Below, in pieces: positions 33,695 to 45,092 of a stretch of DNA of 64,000 bases. The translations under genes were made by a program, and so were the position numbers. Source of the stretch: Branchiostoma floridae (taxonomy: Eukaryota; Chordata; Leptocardii; Amphioxiformes; Branchiostomatidae); assembly GCF_000003815.2 (NCBI RefSeq), contig NC_049993.1, forward strand, positions 2,010,645-2,074,644, read 5' to 3'. Below the pieces are notes generated by a model that had not been told where the DNA came from, did no database searches, and saw only the letters and a list, made by a program, of their open reading frames with translations. The stretch's first letter is position 1. Every line of letters begins with the position of its first letter.

Positions 33695-34012
33695 TTTATT
33701 TGCACAATGCACAGTGCTCAGTGGCACGATTGAGTCTGGTGTGTGCAAAATGCACAGTGCTCAATGGCACGATTGGTCTGGTGTGTGCAAAATGCACAGT
33801 GCTCAATGGCACGATTGGTCTGGTGTGTGCAAAATGCACAGTGCTCAATGGCACGATAGGTCTGGTGTGTGCAAAATGCACAGTGCTCAATGGCACGATA
33901 GGTCTGGTGTGTGCAAAATGCACAGTGCTCAGTGGCACAATTGGTCTGGTGTGTGCAAAATGCAGTGCTCAGTGGCACGATTGAGTCTGGTATGTGCAAA
34001 ATGCACAGTGAT
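33695..34012. repeat. Minisatellite, 41-42 bp unit, about 7 copies
   Basis: Unit GCACAGTGCTCAATGGCACG then ATTGGTCTGGTGTGTGCAAA AT; one unit is shortened. It ends about 35 bp from the ATG of the peptidase-like ORF, so it occupies its presumptive promoter or 5' leader. Frames in all six phases are open because the unit lacks stops in some phases. Confidence 0.95.
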
Positions 34013-34900
34013 CAATGATCTGTTAATAGGTCTCAAGGTCTAATTTGGTTGGATCAAGGACTCTCTTTCAAACCTCTTTGGTTGGATGCAAAATGTAATG
34101 CGTAGATTTCAGCAGAAGAAGTATAAATGTGTACTGTGTAAAATCTTATTGAGTACAGACTTTTGCTAGCTGTAAGTTTCTGTATATTACTGTGTCACTT
34201 GTATATATAGCAGAGAACAGTCTAAGGCGTCACTGAAACAGAAAGAAAATATTGTCTTGATCACATAACATCTTACTAGTACCAACAAAAAGCAAAAATC
34301 TACAAAAGTTCAGGTGTGACATCTTGCCAACTGCTTTGCTGATTGTTTAACAGTTAGCTACAATCCGTTGTTTTCTACTATTCTTTGGAAATGTATGTTT
34401 TAATGTATTAGAATCCGATCCATCTTTTCAACTTGTACGATATTTTTACAATCAAAAATGCCCTGCATAATGCCTCGCATCGGCTCAAGCACAGTGCACC
34501 ATTAAACTATCTAAATTCTCGTCAATCCCCACACACTGGTTTTACTAAAAAAACTATATACCGTTCCTTGGAAATATGTTTCAATGTGTCCGAATTCATG
34601 ATCACTATCTTTTCAAATTGTACGTTACTCTTACGATCGAAAATGTCCTGCAGGACCTCCTGCAGCTGCATATATAGACGCACGCCCCCCTCCCACCCGC
34701 ACGTAAACTGTTCCAATCGTTGCACAATAAACTTGACTGTATACCCTCCACAAAATCTTTCGTCAAATGTCGTGCTCATTTTACTCACATGACACTACGC
34801 CTTAGAATGTAATGTTATATTTTAATACATCCGAATTCCAGAAAGATAACTTTACAAACTGTACCAATTTCTGTACGATAAAAATCTCACCTCCTCCGCA
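34013..34900. other. Intergenic, no gene seen
   Basis: Two similar phrases (TCTTTTCAACTTGTACGATA at 34425 and ATCTTTTCAAATTGTACGTT at 34607) suggest an old tandem duplication of about 180 bp. No coding evidence. Confidence 0.45.
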
Positions 34901-34910
34901 CCGTCAACGC

Positions 34911-35136
34911 CCGTGAGGGTATTTACCGGAATAACCCGAAATGACCCGGAATAACCCGGAATAACCGTAATATTTCTTGTTCCCATGGCCATATATACAT
35001 TATTTTATGCCAAAATATTGCATTCTGCGATCTTAACTTATCAAAGCACACTGTATTTCGGTAGCTTTCATCCTTTATTAAGGTTATTCCGGGTTATTCC
35101 GGGTTATTCCGGGTTATTCCGCTAAATACCCGGACC
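34911..35136. mobile_element. 226-bp inverted-repeat element with CCGGAATAAC arrays, 9-10 bp TSD
   Basis: Left end GTATTTACCGGAATAACCCG followed by repeated CCGGAATAA; right end GGTTATTCCG units and GCTAAATACCC. Flanks CCGTCAACGC at 34901-34910 and 35136-35145 are direct repeats. The architecture (short cap with TAAATAC, then a ~10-bp tandem array, 9-bp duplication) matches the element at 19146-20312. Confidence 0.85.
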
Positions 35137-35307
35137 CGTCAACGCTATCGCAAAATGAACCGTGCGATTTAACGACAACTCCTCAAATGTTACATGACCA
35201 GTGTTTTACTGCAAATCAAGAAACATTTTCCTTTCCTAGACTTTGCTAATGAGCGCTGCAATGTTTTCTGTACGAGTAGAGGTCATGGATAAACAGTATT
35301 CTTACAA

Positions 35308-35424
35308 CGTTTATTTGAAGGGCTAAGAAGGGCTGAGAATTGTCGTAAAAACGCACGGTACATTGCGTTTATTTGAAGGGCTGAGAAGGGCTGAGAATTG
35401 TCGTAAAAACGCACGGTACATTTT
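35308..35424. repeat. 58-bp tandem duplication
   Basis: CGTTTATTTGAAGGGCTRAG followed by AAGGGCTGAGAATTGTCGTA and AAAACGCACGGTACATTG occurs twice head to tail, with a single substitution. It is recent. Confidence 0.9.
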
Positions 35425-36131
35425 GCGACCATAGCAGACCCATCCAAGGACGAACCATTAAACCGGGGACAAAGCCGGGCGCCTGCGGCGCCCCGGCAAA
35501 AAGCACAAGCTTATATAAGAAATAACGGCAAAAATCTGGGACATATTGGTGTTCATTACAACATTCATAAAGCATGCGAAACATCATAATGATCTGTATG
35601 TGCAGCTTATGATATGCAGTCATTCCCGGCTATGTGAAAAGACCGCTCCCTTAAACCATTAATCCTGACGCAAAGAATGCACAGCTAGAATAGTCATCAA
35701 TTACCACTGTATGAACTATACCCTTGAGGTTTAGCCAAAAATCAATTCCCAAGGGAATGCATTCGTGCAATTTTCTAAATTCTTTCAAAGCGATCGTAAT
35801 ACTGTAGAAAATGCCTCCGCCCCTGAGTCGTCGCCAAAAAAAATTTAAAAACAATCTGTAGTGTTATTTATTGATTTTGTTGGGCAACAATATCAAGTGA
35901 ACTAAATGTGAAACTTACCTTTGAAATGCTCAAGGACGCTTGGTAATTGTTGTACATTGTGATTTTGTAATGTTTGATCTGTTTCTGTGCTATTATATTA
36001 ATTTGCAAATGTACGTAATTTTCAAATTCGATGCAGTTTACGCAAAGACCAATTTTTTTTGGGGGGGGGGTGTACTTTTGGACTTGTTCACTGGGCACTC
36101 AGTGAATTGTCCCGGATGGATTTTCTAATTA
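35425..36131. other. Intergenic, no gene seen
   Basis: A GC-rich patch near 35470 (GCCGGGCGCCTGCGGCGCCC) and a G-run at 36059-36070. No gene supported. Confidence 0.45.
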
Positions 36132-36961
36132 CAGTCAAACCTGCCCAAGACGACCACCCGGGGACCGGAAAAAAGCGGTCGATTTGGACAGGTGGTCGCT
36201 GAGAAGAGTATAGACTCAAAACATGCCCGATGCGACGTGTTTAATGGCAAATAGCAAGCACACTGCACGCACGCAAAGAAGCGAGGTCTTTAAGTTAATG
36301 TCAAATACAACACGAACACTGTAAATTGTAAATTTAACCACAAGCTTTCATCGAACTTTTATACGATACAGTGTTTTAAAGCTCAAGTATGTGCACACTA
36401 ACGTTTTAGACTGTAAGGGAACTTTGATGCTGCCAGTAACCATACAAGCCTTTATGCGTCGCTATGTTCTTGACCTTAAATAACTACGGTTCACCTTTCA
36501 AATTCGATGCTCGGTACGTCCCGATAGCGTGCTTACCCACGGGTGAATGTACAGTACAGTTAGACAAAAGCACTCACACGTATAGATTTTTCTTAAAAAG
36601 GTATGAGCTACACAGATCTTTCTTTAAAACGTATGAGGCTATTTACGTTTCAGCATTCGTTTACTTTATAACGATATAGAAAAAAAACTTCTGTTACAAC
36701 TAAATTTGGTTTTTTTACAACGATTTCGGCGCAAAACCGCGCTAGTTATCATCTAAAATCAATGAAAACCTAAATTTTGAAAATGATGCGGTCGTTATGG
36801 GTCCCAATTCGGGCTGGTCGCGGTCGCGTTGGACAGGTGGTCGTTGAGTTAAGGTCACTTAATGCTTACGTCATTGGGGAAAAAAATCGGGACCGAGAAA
36901 AAGTGGTCAAAATGGCCAGGTGGTCGCTGAGAAGAGGTGGTCGATCGGGCAGGTTTGACTG
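36132..36961. mobile_element. Pogo/Tigger-like element, non-autonomous, 830 bp
   Basis: CAGTCAAACCTGCCCAAGAC at the left and the complement of CAGTCAAACCTGCCCGATCG at the right, flanked on both sides by TA (36130-36131 and 36962-36963). Subterminal GGTGGTCGCTGAGAAGAG occurs near both ends. CAG...CTG termini with a TA duplication are typical of pogo-group Tc1/mariner elements. No transposase frame survives in the interior. Confidence 0.88.
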
Positions 36962-36964
36962 TAT

Positions 36965-37400
36965 GTGGCGAGAACGTTTGGGCAAGAGACACGTGGTCAT
37001 GTCAGAATTTCAATGAGTTCCAAGTCGCAAGCCCAAAATGGAAGTTATACGTTTATGTCTTATTTTCCCAGCGATGTAATGTAGAGTATATAGGTCACAA
37101 GTGGTAATTAACATAAGCGCGTCATTTGTACTGATATGTCGCGAGAACGATTAGGTGAGAGACACGCACGGGGTCATGTCAAAATTACCATGAGTCACAA
37201 GTCGCAAGCCCAGATGGATAGTTCTACTTTGGTGTCTTGATTTCTCTGCAATTTAATCTAGGGTAGGTCGCAAGTGCTAGTTAGCAGATTCATGTCAGTT
37301 GTACCGATAGGTTATTAAAACGATTGGGTAAGAGACAAGGGGTCATCTGAAAAGTTCCATGAGTTCCAAGTCGCAAGCCCAAAATGGAAATTATACTTTT
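36965..37400. repeat. Three tandem units of about 175 bp
   Basis: Units start near 36965, 37138 and 37312. Each has GCGAGAACGWTTRGGYRAGA (the third is changed to TTATTAAAACGATTGGG), GGTCATSTSAAAA, and CAAGTCGCAAGCCCAAAATG. Divergence is about 15-25 percent. It directly follows the pogo-like element. Confidence 0.8.
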
Positions 37401-37748
37401 ATGTACCTGAGGAGGAGCATTCCGTGACGACACCAGCCATCACATTTTGGAGGTGTTCGCTGGGGATGTGAAGATCATTTATGTGGATCTCACCAATGAC
37501 GGCGTTGATGTGGTCAACGTTATTGTTTTATGTGTTATCTTATTGATATTTTGATGCAACAGTCGATTTTAGCCCAGTCAATATAAGTCTTTTTTTAACT
37601 GAAGACCATGAAAGGTATTTTCTTTGTCCATGGAAATGAATGGACAGGGACAGTTTGTGTCATGTGCACAGACAAGAAAGGATGGATGATAGAATACTTT
37701 GAAAATACAGCCTACTTCCTAAATCCTTTTTTTTTCGGCGCACCTCAC

Positions 37749-38904
37749 CAAACACATCAAAATCCATGTATAATTCCAACAACATAAACACTGTTAAGCT
37801 AGCCAATGACACGTCTACAAATAAACCCTGCACCACCGCGCCATCACCCATTTCACGAAGGTTGAGTTCTGCGAACGCTTGTTTTGAACTTTCGGTCACT
37901 CTGTCAATAACCAGCTGCCTAAAATAAGAATCCCCTTTATGTACACAGTTGTTTTACTAAATTTATTACATAATTCACTTGAATCCCTTCATGCCAAAGG
38001 CCCTCATGAGGCCTCTTGCAACCTTCAGTCCCCTGAAGACTTTTTAAATGTTATCAGGGGCATTGTCTATGTCAGCCAATGTGGGGCACCTACGGTTGTT
38101 CTGATACACGAAGTCTCTCTCCCACTCCTCCATTTTGAGCTTTAAAGTAGTACGGTGCTTACTGCCTTTGGTTTGCAGAGTTGCTTCTCAGACGGTCAAA
38201 AGTCTCGACCACAGGGACGTCTCCAAGCAGACTACGCAGATTTTGCGACCATGCAGACTTCCCTCCATTACTTGGATCAGGTGTTTGACAGTGAGGATGA
38301 CGACTGCTTACTCCGTCCCTGTAGGCACATTTAGAATCATAAATGCAATTAAGGACTATGGAGTTTTGAATTACTCTAATTACTGTCATGATATAACTGG
38401 CATCAATACTCTGTTAATCAAACATGTATCATTTGTAGTATTCAAAGTGCTCTGTGTCTGTAACATACCTTGTCGATGGAACTAAAGTCTTCTTTAATGA
38501 TTAACATTTGAGCATCAAATCAAGTTTCTGTTGGATTAATCCTTGAAGTAAATTCAGGACATACAAAAAGTACTGTATATGCATGAGCAAAATTTAAAAC
38601 AAAAGCACAATATTATCCTTCAACTAAACTGAGATGCTATCATGGGAATTAATGTTAGGCATAATTCATGTAAAAATTGCCTCCTGTGTGATAGTGCATC
38701 CATGGGGCTTATACAATATAATATTGGTATAATATGATTATCATTGTAATTCTTTCAAAGTCACAATAATATAAGACAAACATTTTGAATAGAAATATGA
38801 GGTACCTTGACTCAATGGCATTCTCACATGGATGTGGCATGGGGATTTGGTTCTCCTTCCCCAGAGGAGCGGTCAGGCCAGACTCCATCATGTGTGTTTG
38901 GTCA
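37749..38904 (-). CDS. Unrecognised protein, three phase-matched exons (partial gene)
   Basis: Exons 38904-38806, 38318-38163 and 37918-37749 on the minus strand. Acceptors are TTTCAG, CTACAG and TTTTAG; donors GTACCT, GTAAGC and GTGAGG. Phases join as 2-2 and 2-2, and the chain is open throughout: ...DQTHMMESGLTAPLGKENQI..., then DGVSSRHPHCQTPDPSNGGK...LGDVPVVETFDRLRSN, then QQLVIDRVTESSKQAFAELN...GLFVDVSLASLTVFMLLELY. The last stretch is hydrophobic enough for a membrane segment. I do not recognise the family. A stretch at 37410-37525 is open on both strands and might hold a further exon (minus HINAVIGEIHINDLHIPSEH). Between exons 2 and 3, minus-strand MEEWERDFVYQNNRRCP... is coding-like but out of phase with a stop, possibly a decayed copy. 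It could belong to the gene upstream at 40.7 kb, but phases do not join directly. Confidence 0.55.
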
Positions 38905-39477
38905 CTGAAATACGATAAAGGCAAAAAATACCGGTTATAGTTAGTTGCCCACATTGGCATAAATCCTACAGGTTTCAATAATCAGGTTTCAGTGGCCACT
39001 TATGATATGTATGATAAGGATGCTAAATTAAAATAAAGTATCATTCATTTTCAGACAATAGCATTTAAGCTTTATCTTTGTACATGAGTTCATACAGAAA
39101 ATTTGCATGTACAGGCACCTTGTGGACAGTTTTGTAGTTTTGCGTGCCAAAGCCGGAGTCTCGTTTTTTCGTGCGAGCTCACACATGTTTAAGCCAGGAT
39201 CTGAGCTCTCGCCGGTTCGCCGAGGACGCAACCCATTCGCTGTGAGCACACAGCTCCTTCGCCGAGCGCACAACCCCTTCGCTGTGAGCACAGAGCTCCT
39301 TTGCTGAAACAGGTTTTGTCTCAATGATCCTTCGTAGAAAATCAGTTGTTCCTCAAGTTATAGGGATATCGTCTGTTTCCATACTTTTTTGTCTGAATCA
39401 TACGTCTTTTCTAGAAGAGGCGGTGCTTGAAGCCTCAAATTGAAACTTTAAAATAATGGGGTGTGTAACCGTAAGCT
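38905..39477. other. Intergenic with short GC-rich patch
   Basis: Around 39195-39310 the phrase CAACCCATTCGCTGTGAGCA recurs as variants (ACAGCTCCTTCGCCGAGCGC and CAACCCCTTCGCTGTGAGCA), a small degenerate tandem repeat. No exon supported. Confidence 0.45.
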
Positions 39478-40117
39478 TATCCCCCATTAACACTCAAACC
39501 AACGTATGGGATCAAAACTTAACCCAGACGTATATCAATATGTGCTATGGTGACATTTCTGGTCGAAAACAAAATTCCATTAGTTTGTTTGTATACATAC
39601 TTGTAACTTCATAGTTTTTTTACGTTCTTAACTCATTGTTGATTAAGTTATTTTAGGAAGTTTAGGCATGGTCCAGAGGGGTCAAAACTGGCATTTTTAA
39701 AAACTTTTGTGCCATTATTATGTTATATGACGACATTATGACTTCATATTTCTAAGTAATATGGACCGCCACCTTGGATTTTGACCAATGACGTCATCAA
39801 ATATAACTAAATTATGAATATAGAATCATAAGACTTACGATGAATGTCACAAAATGTCGTGAACAAGTGCTTGTTGCCAAGTAAACCCTTAAACGTCATT
39901 GCTTAAATCTAAATTGGTAAATTTAGTAAAGTATTTGTCTGTCCGAATTCCATTGCAATGGCAACATAAAATGACGAACTTACTTAATTCAATTAAATGT
40001 TTGCTATCAACATTTTATGAAAATATACCAAGTTAGCTAACCCCGTTCAGAAGCTATCCGATATTTTAGTTGGTAGGGGTATCAAAAACCTTATCCCCGG
40101 TCTGAATAGGGTTAGTG
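39478..40117. mobile_element. Interspersed element, degraded copy of family with end CCCGGTCTAGATAGGGTTAA
   Basis: The right end CCCCGGTCTGAATAGGGTTA and the internal phrase CGCCACCTTGGATTTTGACC then AATGACGTCATC match, in inverse orientation, the element at 41336-42256 (GATGACGTCATGGGTCAAAA then TCCAAGATGGCGG). No coding capacity. Confidence 0.6.
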
Positions 40118-40717
40118 CAAAAATGGTCCTTATGAACTTTTGCATAAATTATGATAATGACCTGGAACTATTCGCATACAATCTTGTCAAACGGTCCCAA
40201 ATAGATTGAATAATTATACATGTATACAAATCACAAAAAGAGTGACAAAAATGTATTTGAACAAAACGTTATGGGGTCGGTTTTGATTACATACGGTAAG
40301 TTTAGTCGAAAATAAGCTACGGTGGTTTGAGGATTAACCAGGATGCCTAATAATCTACTAGAATAGAGTTATTTTAGTTTCTTACAAATAAAAGGATATT
40401 TTGCGTTACACCTCATATCATTCCACGTTCCTCTTCTCTTCCTCGCCCTTAACAATCTATACTGTGTAAATATAAATGAAAAAAAAAGTTTCATTTCAGT
40501 ACCGAAGTCCACATTGTAATTTTACAGTCTCACATGACTTAGAGAACACTATATCTATTGTTAAGCTATTAATTGTTGTTTTCAATTATCCGAGAACGGT
40601 TATTTCATCAATGACTATATAAGTGAGAAGTACATCGCAAACAAATACAATGTGTGCTGTACTGATGTTTAGGGACTATAGTTAATGTTTTTTAATGGAA
40701 TAAAAGAGGATACTCAC
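40118..40717. other. Region downstream of C-type lectin exon
   Basis: The third C-type lectin exon, with the final two cysteines, would be expected here or further left on the minus strand, but none was found. Confidence 0.45.
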
Positions 40718-43700
40718 GTTGAGGGTAATGCGAACGCAATTTTCTCGGTTACGGTAGTTGTTGGGCTCACCAGGTGACCAGTTCCTATAGGTGACTGGTG
40801 CCCCTCCAATCCACTTCCAAGACTTGTCAATTTTATGAAGTCCGATCCACGCCCGATGTTTGTTTGTAGAAGACCAGAATAACTCGAGAAGGCCTGAATG
40901 CCGAGAGTAAGTAGCCGAGAGTAAGTAGTGTTACATAGATTGCGTGCGTCTGTTATTTGGTGGAGGACATGATCAAGTAATATGTTTTATGAAAATGAGA
41001 GCCTTATTTGCATAATTAATGACAAATCCAATCGATACAGCATGAAATATTGAATCAATTGGCAAAGTTATGGGGTCTTGGAACATCAGTTTTTGTTTAA
41101 ATTAGGCCATGTTGAATATATGGATGGCATTCTCGCGCGCATCATTTTTCGGCAGCTACCAGAAATGATAAAAATCTATGCTTTAAATTGAACAAAGCAG
41201 TTGAAAAAAGGAGCAAATGTGAGCCCAAAAAACACGTCGAAAAACATATACGCAGACCTCGGATTATGTCCATGTCAGTTTTAGGGTCAAAGAAGTAGAG
41301 TGTATAAACAAAATGAATAATTTGTTGTTTGCTATTTAACCCTATCTAGATCCCCCCCCGGGGGGGGGGGGGCTAAAAGTGCCCGCGATAAATTTGACGT
41401 CGGATAACTGCCGAACGACGTATACTAGGACTACGAAACTTGGTGACTTTTCCTAAAATATTGTTGGCAACAATTCAACGAACAAAAAATTCGTTTGTAA
41501 TTTTTCCTGTTGCCTTGGCAACCGGTTTCTGCATATTTTACCAAATTTACTAATTTCAGTTTGAATTATGGGATTTCAAGGTTTTATTGCTAGACCAAAC
41601 TTTTTTATCTATATCATTAACATCCTGTGTAAGTTTAAGTTACATATCTGATTATAATCTGATTAAATATACATAATTTATGCTAATTTGATGACGTCAT
41701 GGGTCAAAATCCAAGATGGCGGACAGTGACATTTTCAATAATAAATACATGTTATTTTTACTCAAATACCGTCAAAATATTTTCTTTTCTAACAAACACA
41801 ATTACTTGAAGCTTTTTAGTTCAGTTTTTTGGGTTTGGGGGTTATATGTGAAAAAAAATCGTATTTTAGAAAATTCGAGCTTGTTGATCCAAGATGGTGG
41901 ACAAATGACATCATTTTCTGACGCCATATAGCCGTCAGTGTCGTCGTGATTGGCAACAAAAGACTTTTCAGACTTAGACACCAATAATGTAACCTTTACA
42001 GTCATCGTTTTGTTTAATACCTGTAAGTATACCTGAAATTTAATATTTAGACGAGTTTAGCCCAAAATATGGCATTATGACGTCATAATTACGTAATTTT
42101 ACGTCATAGTCATACAGACATTACTAGCACATCATTCCTCGAAATTTGGTGATCGTAACCCAAGCCGTTTTGAAATTACGAAGGGGGTTCAAAAGAGCAC
42201 CCCCCCCCCCCCTCCGTCCCAGGTATGCCAAAAAAGCCCGGTCTAGATAGTGTTAATGCTCAATGTCTGTTATTTGTTCAACCTTCCAAATCACGTATTT
42301 TTCATAATGACGTCGACATTTTTTTTATTCCCAGACTTGCATCAGTTTTGGGATTTTCAGGCTATTTCAACCATGTAAATAAATCATCAGGCCTTTCCTA
42401 CCTTTTGAGAATTGTCCTGTAATGAAGATGTTCTCCTGACGTCCCATGATGGATGTCAGAACTGCACCTTCCTGTCGACACCTTGATACCGCCGTATACC
42501 AAGTTACAGCGCTTTTCACAAGGCTGTAGCAGTGGCTGTTGTATTCCTTCCAGCCACTTTGGCATCCTTTCATTGTAACAAATAGCACATATGTGTATAG
42601 AGTTGTATATAACCTATAGAAGCTTATTGTAGGAGTTTAAATAATTTTTTTTGTCCACTCCGTCCACTAAAACGGGATTGAGGTTCAATGAATTATATTT
42701 TTTATTGTTCAAAGTTTGGTATTTTTGCATTCGCCTGTTACCAGTATAACCCCCAAAAAGATGGGAATGGACCATTAATATATATTATGATATTCTGGAA
42801 TGTGGGTAGGAGTCAGGAAAAAAAGGTCAAATTCGGCTTTTAATGATATTGCAACTGCAATTTTTTCATAGCTTGTGTTCTAGAAATGATATGGTTGCGG
42901 TTCTATGAGATAGGTCAGAAAACAAGAAGTATAGGTTTGGTCCCCTAGAGACATTTTTAAACAAAAAAGTCAATTTTGTTTAATAAAAAAGTAGCTGAAG
43001 AAGGAGCCCAGTCCATCCAAGCAAGCAGGTAAATTTTGGTATCCGCCATCATAAGACAACATGTAGGTGCTTAATTAATGTTACTTTAACTACATCATCT
43101 TAATGAGCAACATTCATATAGATATTTAAACAAACAAATGAATACGTTTTTAAAAAATCCAGAATCACCCATTCACACAGCTAGTTTTTTCATGAACTTT
43201 ACTTGCCTGCTGCATTCGTTATCAAGGTCACATTGGCAGGTGACAAGGTCATGGTTGGTTGCAAGGTCACACTGGTGGAAGGCAAGGTCACAGCTGTTCC
43301 AATCGTAGTTAATAATTCTGTTGTCCCCATCCACGGAATACCTGATGTATTTAGGTTCGTCCCTGTCATCTCCTATAAATATAACAGACACAGACCTTTC
43401 AAAGAAAAGAGCACCTAGAAAACTGAAAACTTATTTTTTCTAATCATTCAACTATTAGCAATGACTTTGATAGTTGTGTTGCCCCCAACCATAGAATACC
43501 CGATGTATTCAACTTCGTCCCTGTCATCTCCTATAAACACGACAGACACAGACCTGTTAAAGAAGGAATCAGCTAGAAAACTGAAAACTAAACAATTATT
43601 TTTCAAATCATTAAACTATTAGCAATGACACTGATTTTTTTCTAACTTAAAGGAGATTAAATGACATACCTTACCACCGGCTACGAGTATTGGAAACAGT

Positions 43701-44726
43701 ATTGCAGCTGAAACTATCGCCAGTAGTCCGAAACCCAGTGTGAGCTGACAAACTTTGCTGGATTTTGCTATAGTCCACATTTCTATGGCACGTTCTAAAA
43801 TGAATAAAAAGGACACGATTAATTTAGATGCTGCAAAATTCTAATGGACAAAAATGCAATTATCAATTTAGAAGACGTTACCATGTTTGCATGTTCTGTT
43901 TAATAAAAAGCAGCTCATTTTTGTTTATTAATTGATTGATTGATTAACCTTAATTTGTATCAGTTTGTTAATAAATGGTGTTTCAATGGGGCGCACTGTA
44001 TCGTCAAAAGTAAAACATTCATACAAGTGGCATAACATATATGGAGCAACTAGCTACCCACAGGACCGCCAAACGTTGCAGTTATGATCATGGCATTTAC
44101 TAAATGCCAAAACAAAGAAAATGGCACGTCGTTTCTAAAGTTTTACAAATATAACTTTGGCTGAATTGAAAACAACCTGTAATATCAAATATTTGCTTTC
44201 TATTTATTTGTTACTTCAAATCCAGATCTCCCTTTACCTTTACATCTGTACGCAACAAGTAAGTACGACTCAAGTCAGTGAAGTAGAAAAGGTAAGCTGC
44301 TGCAGCTGGCTATTTTGGTGTTTATATTTCAAATCTAATTTTTATGTTCATATTTCATTATCTTCATCAACTGCGAGTAAAACATAAACCACGAGTAAAA
44401 TAAGATTCGACAAGGAACATTGACTTACCTATTACATTGTGACCAATGCTGACGTCATCGGGTTGCTTGTATTCGTACGGATCCTCTGGTTGGTCGTTGC
44501 TCACAGAGCACGACTCCAGGGTTTCCGGAGGAACGACCACCACGTGGTCATCCACACGCAGGTATGAACGAAACGTAGCCCCATCTTTATTAAGCTCCAG
44601 ATACGTGTGAGGGTCAGAACTGACCGAGGCAGCATCGTGGTGGTCACCAGAGGCGGCACCATCGGGGACATCAGCCGTCTCGTCACTGGTAGGGGACTCA
44701 GATTTTTGTTGGTATTTGTCTGCCAT
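40718..44726 (-). CDS. Type II membrane protein with C-type lectin-like domain
   Basis: Exon 1, 44726-44429, encodes a 99-residue acidic cytoplasmic tail (MADKYQQKSESPTSDETADV...SNDQPEDPYEYKQPDDV) with tyrosines in HTYLEL and DPYEYK contexts. Exon 2, 43794-43675, carries a signal-anchor: WTIAKSSKVCQLT followed by GFGLLAIVSAAILFPILVAG. A stalk exon probably lies at about 43372-43203. Exons 42566-42402 and 40893-40718 encode the first two thirds of a C-type lectin-like domain: CQSGWKEYNSHCY, W...RC...GA.L.SI, then WIGLHKIDKSWKWIGG and WSPGEPNNYRNRENCV. The EPN triplet and WIGL core are those of carbohydrate-binding domains of the mannose type. Junctions 1-2 and lectin 1-lectin 2 are phase 1. 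The final lectin exon was not found. No signal peptide precedes the tail, so N-in/C-out topology is inferred. It is paralogous to the gene at 60.5 kb. Confidence 0.83.
41336..42256. mobile_element. Interspersed element in lectin intron, TIR TTAACCCTATCTAGA
   Basis: Left TTAACCCTATCTAGATCCCC followed by a C-run/G-run, right end a C-run, then AAAAGCCCGGTCTAGATAGT and GTTAA. About 921 bp, with internal TGACGTCAT sites and GGTCAAAATCCAAGATGGCG. The same right end recurs at about 57428-57455 and 61198-61228. Confidence 0.72.
43195..43620 (-). repeat. Stalk exon region of lectin gene, tandemly duplicated 5' part
   Basis: The minus-strand segment entered at 43372 (acceptor TTTATAG) reads GDDRDEPKYIRYSVDGDN and then short TGTGACCTTGC repeats, giving either CDLA-type or Thr/Pro-rich (TVTLPSTSVTLQPTM) peptides by frame. 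A second copy of the acceptor and first 20 codons lies at about 43535-43450 (GDDRDEVEYIGYS, then a stop), with matching intron flanks, so about 140 bp is duplicated. The same TGTGACCTTGCCACCAACCA repeat occurs in the paralogue at 62345-62535. Phases to the lectin exon do not match for the simplest borders, so exact exon limits are uncertain. Confidence 0.6.
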
Positions 44727-44998
44727 TCCTACTCTTTAGCAACAGAAATTGACTGTTATTACAAATTCATGTTATCTCACATTCTATCAACAAGAATTGA
44801 AAAAAAAAGAATGCTCAGAATTATTGACTGACTAATAAAGTAATTGAGGTGTTCATTCAAGAGGTTTTAAAGAACTGCTTTTTTTTTCAAACGGGAGGGA
44901 TACTCTTGAGTTTTAACAATGGGTGGTCACTTTAGCTTTTGCTTACGTTGCTTTCTAAGCAATTTTCGTCAAAATGCCTATCAACGACCGGTAAAGAT
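44727..44998. other. 5' flank of lectin-type membrane protein gene
   Basis: Presumptive promoter side. No TATA box or known element is evident. Confidence 0.4.
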
Positions 44999-44999
44999 A

Positions 45000-45090
<91 letters not shown>

Positions 45091-45092
45091 GT
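44999..45092. repeat. (CT)n(AT)n compound microsatellite
   Basis: About 25 CT repeats followed by TATATA repeats. Frames reading poly Ser-Leu or Arg-Glu are artefacts. Confidence 0.96.

Noticed and set aside
33585-34043. 152-codon frame with repeated GVCKMHSAQWHD
   Set aside because: Minisatellite translation.
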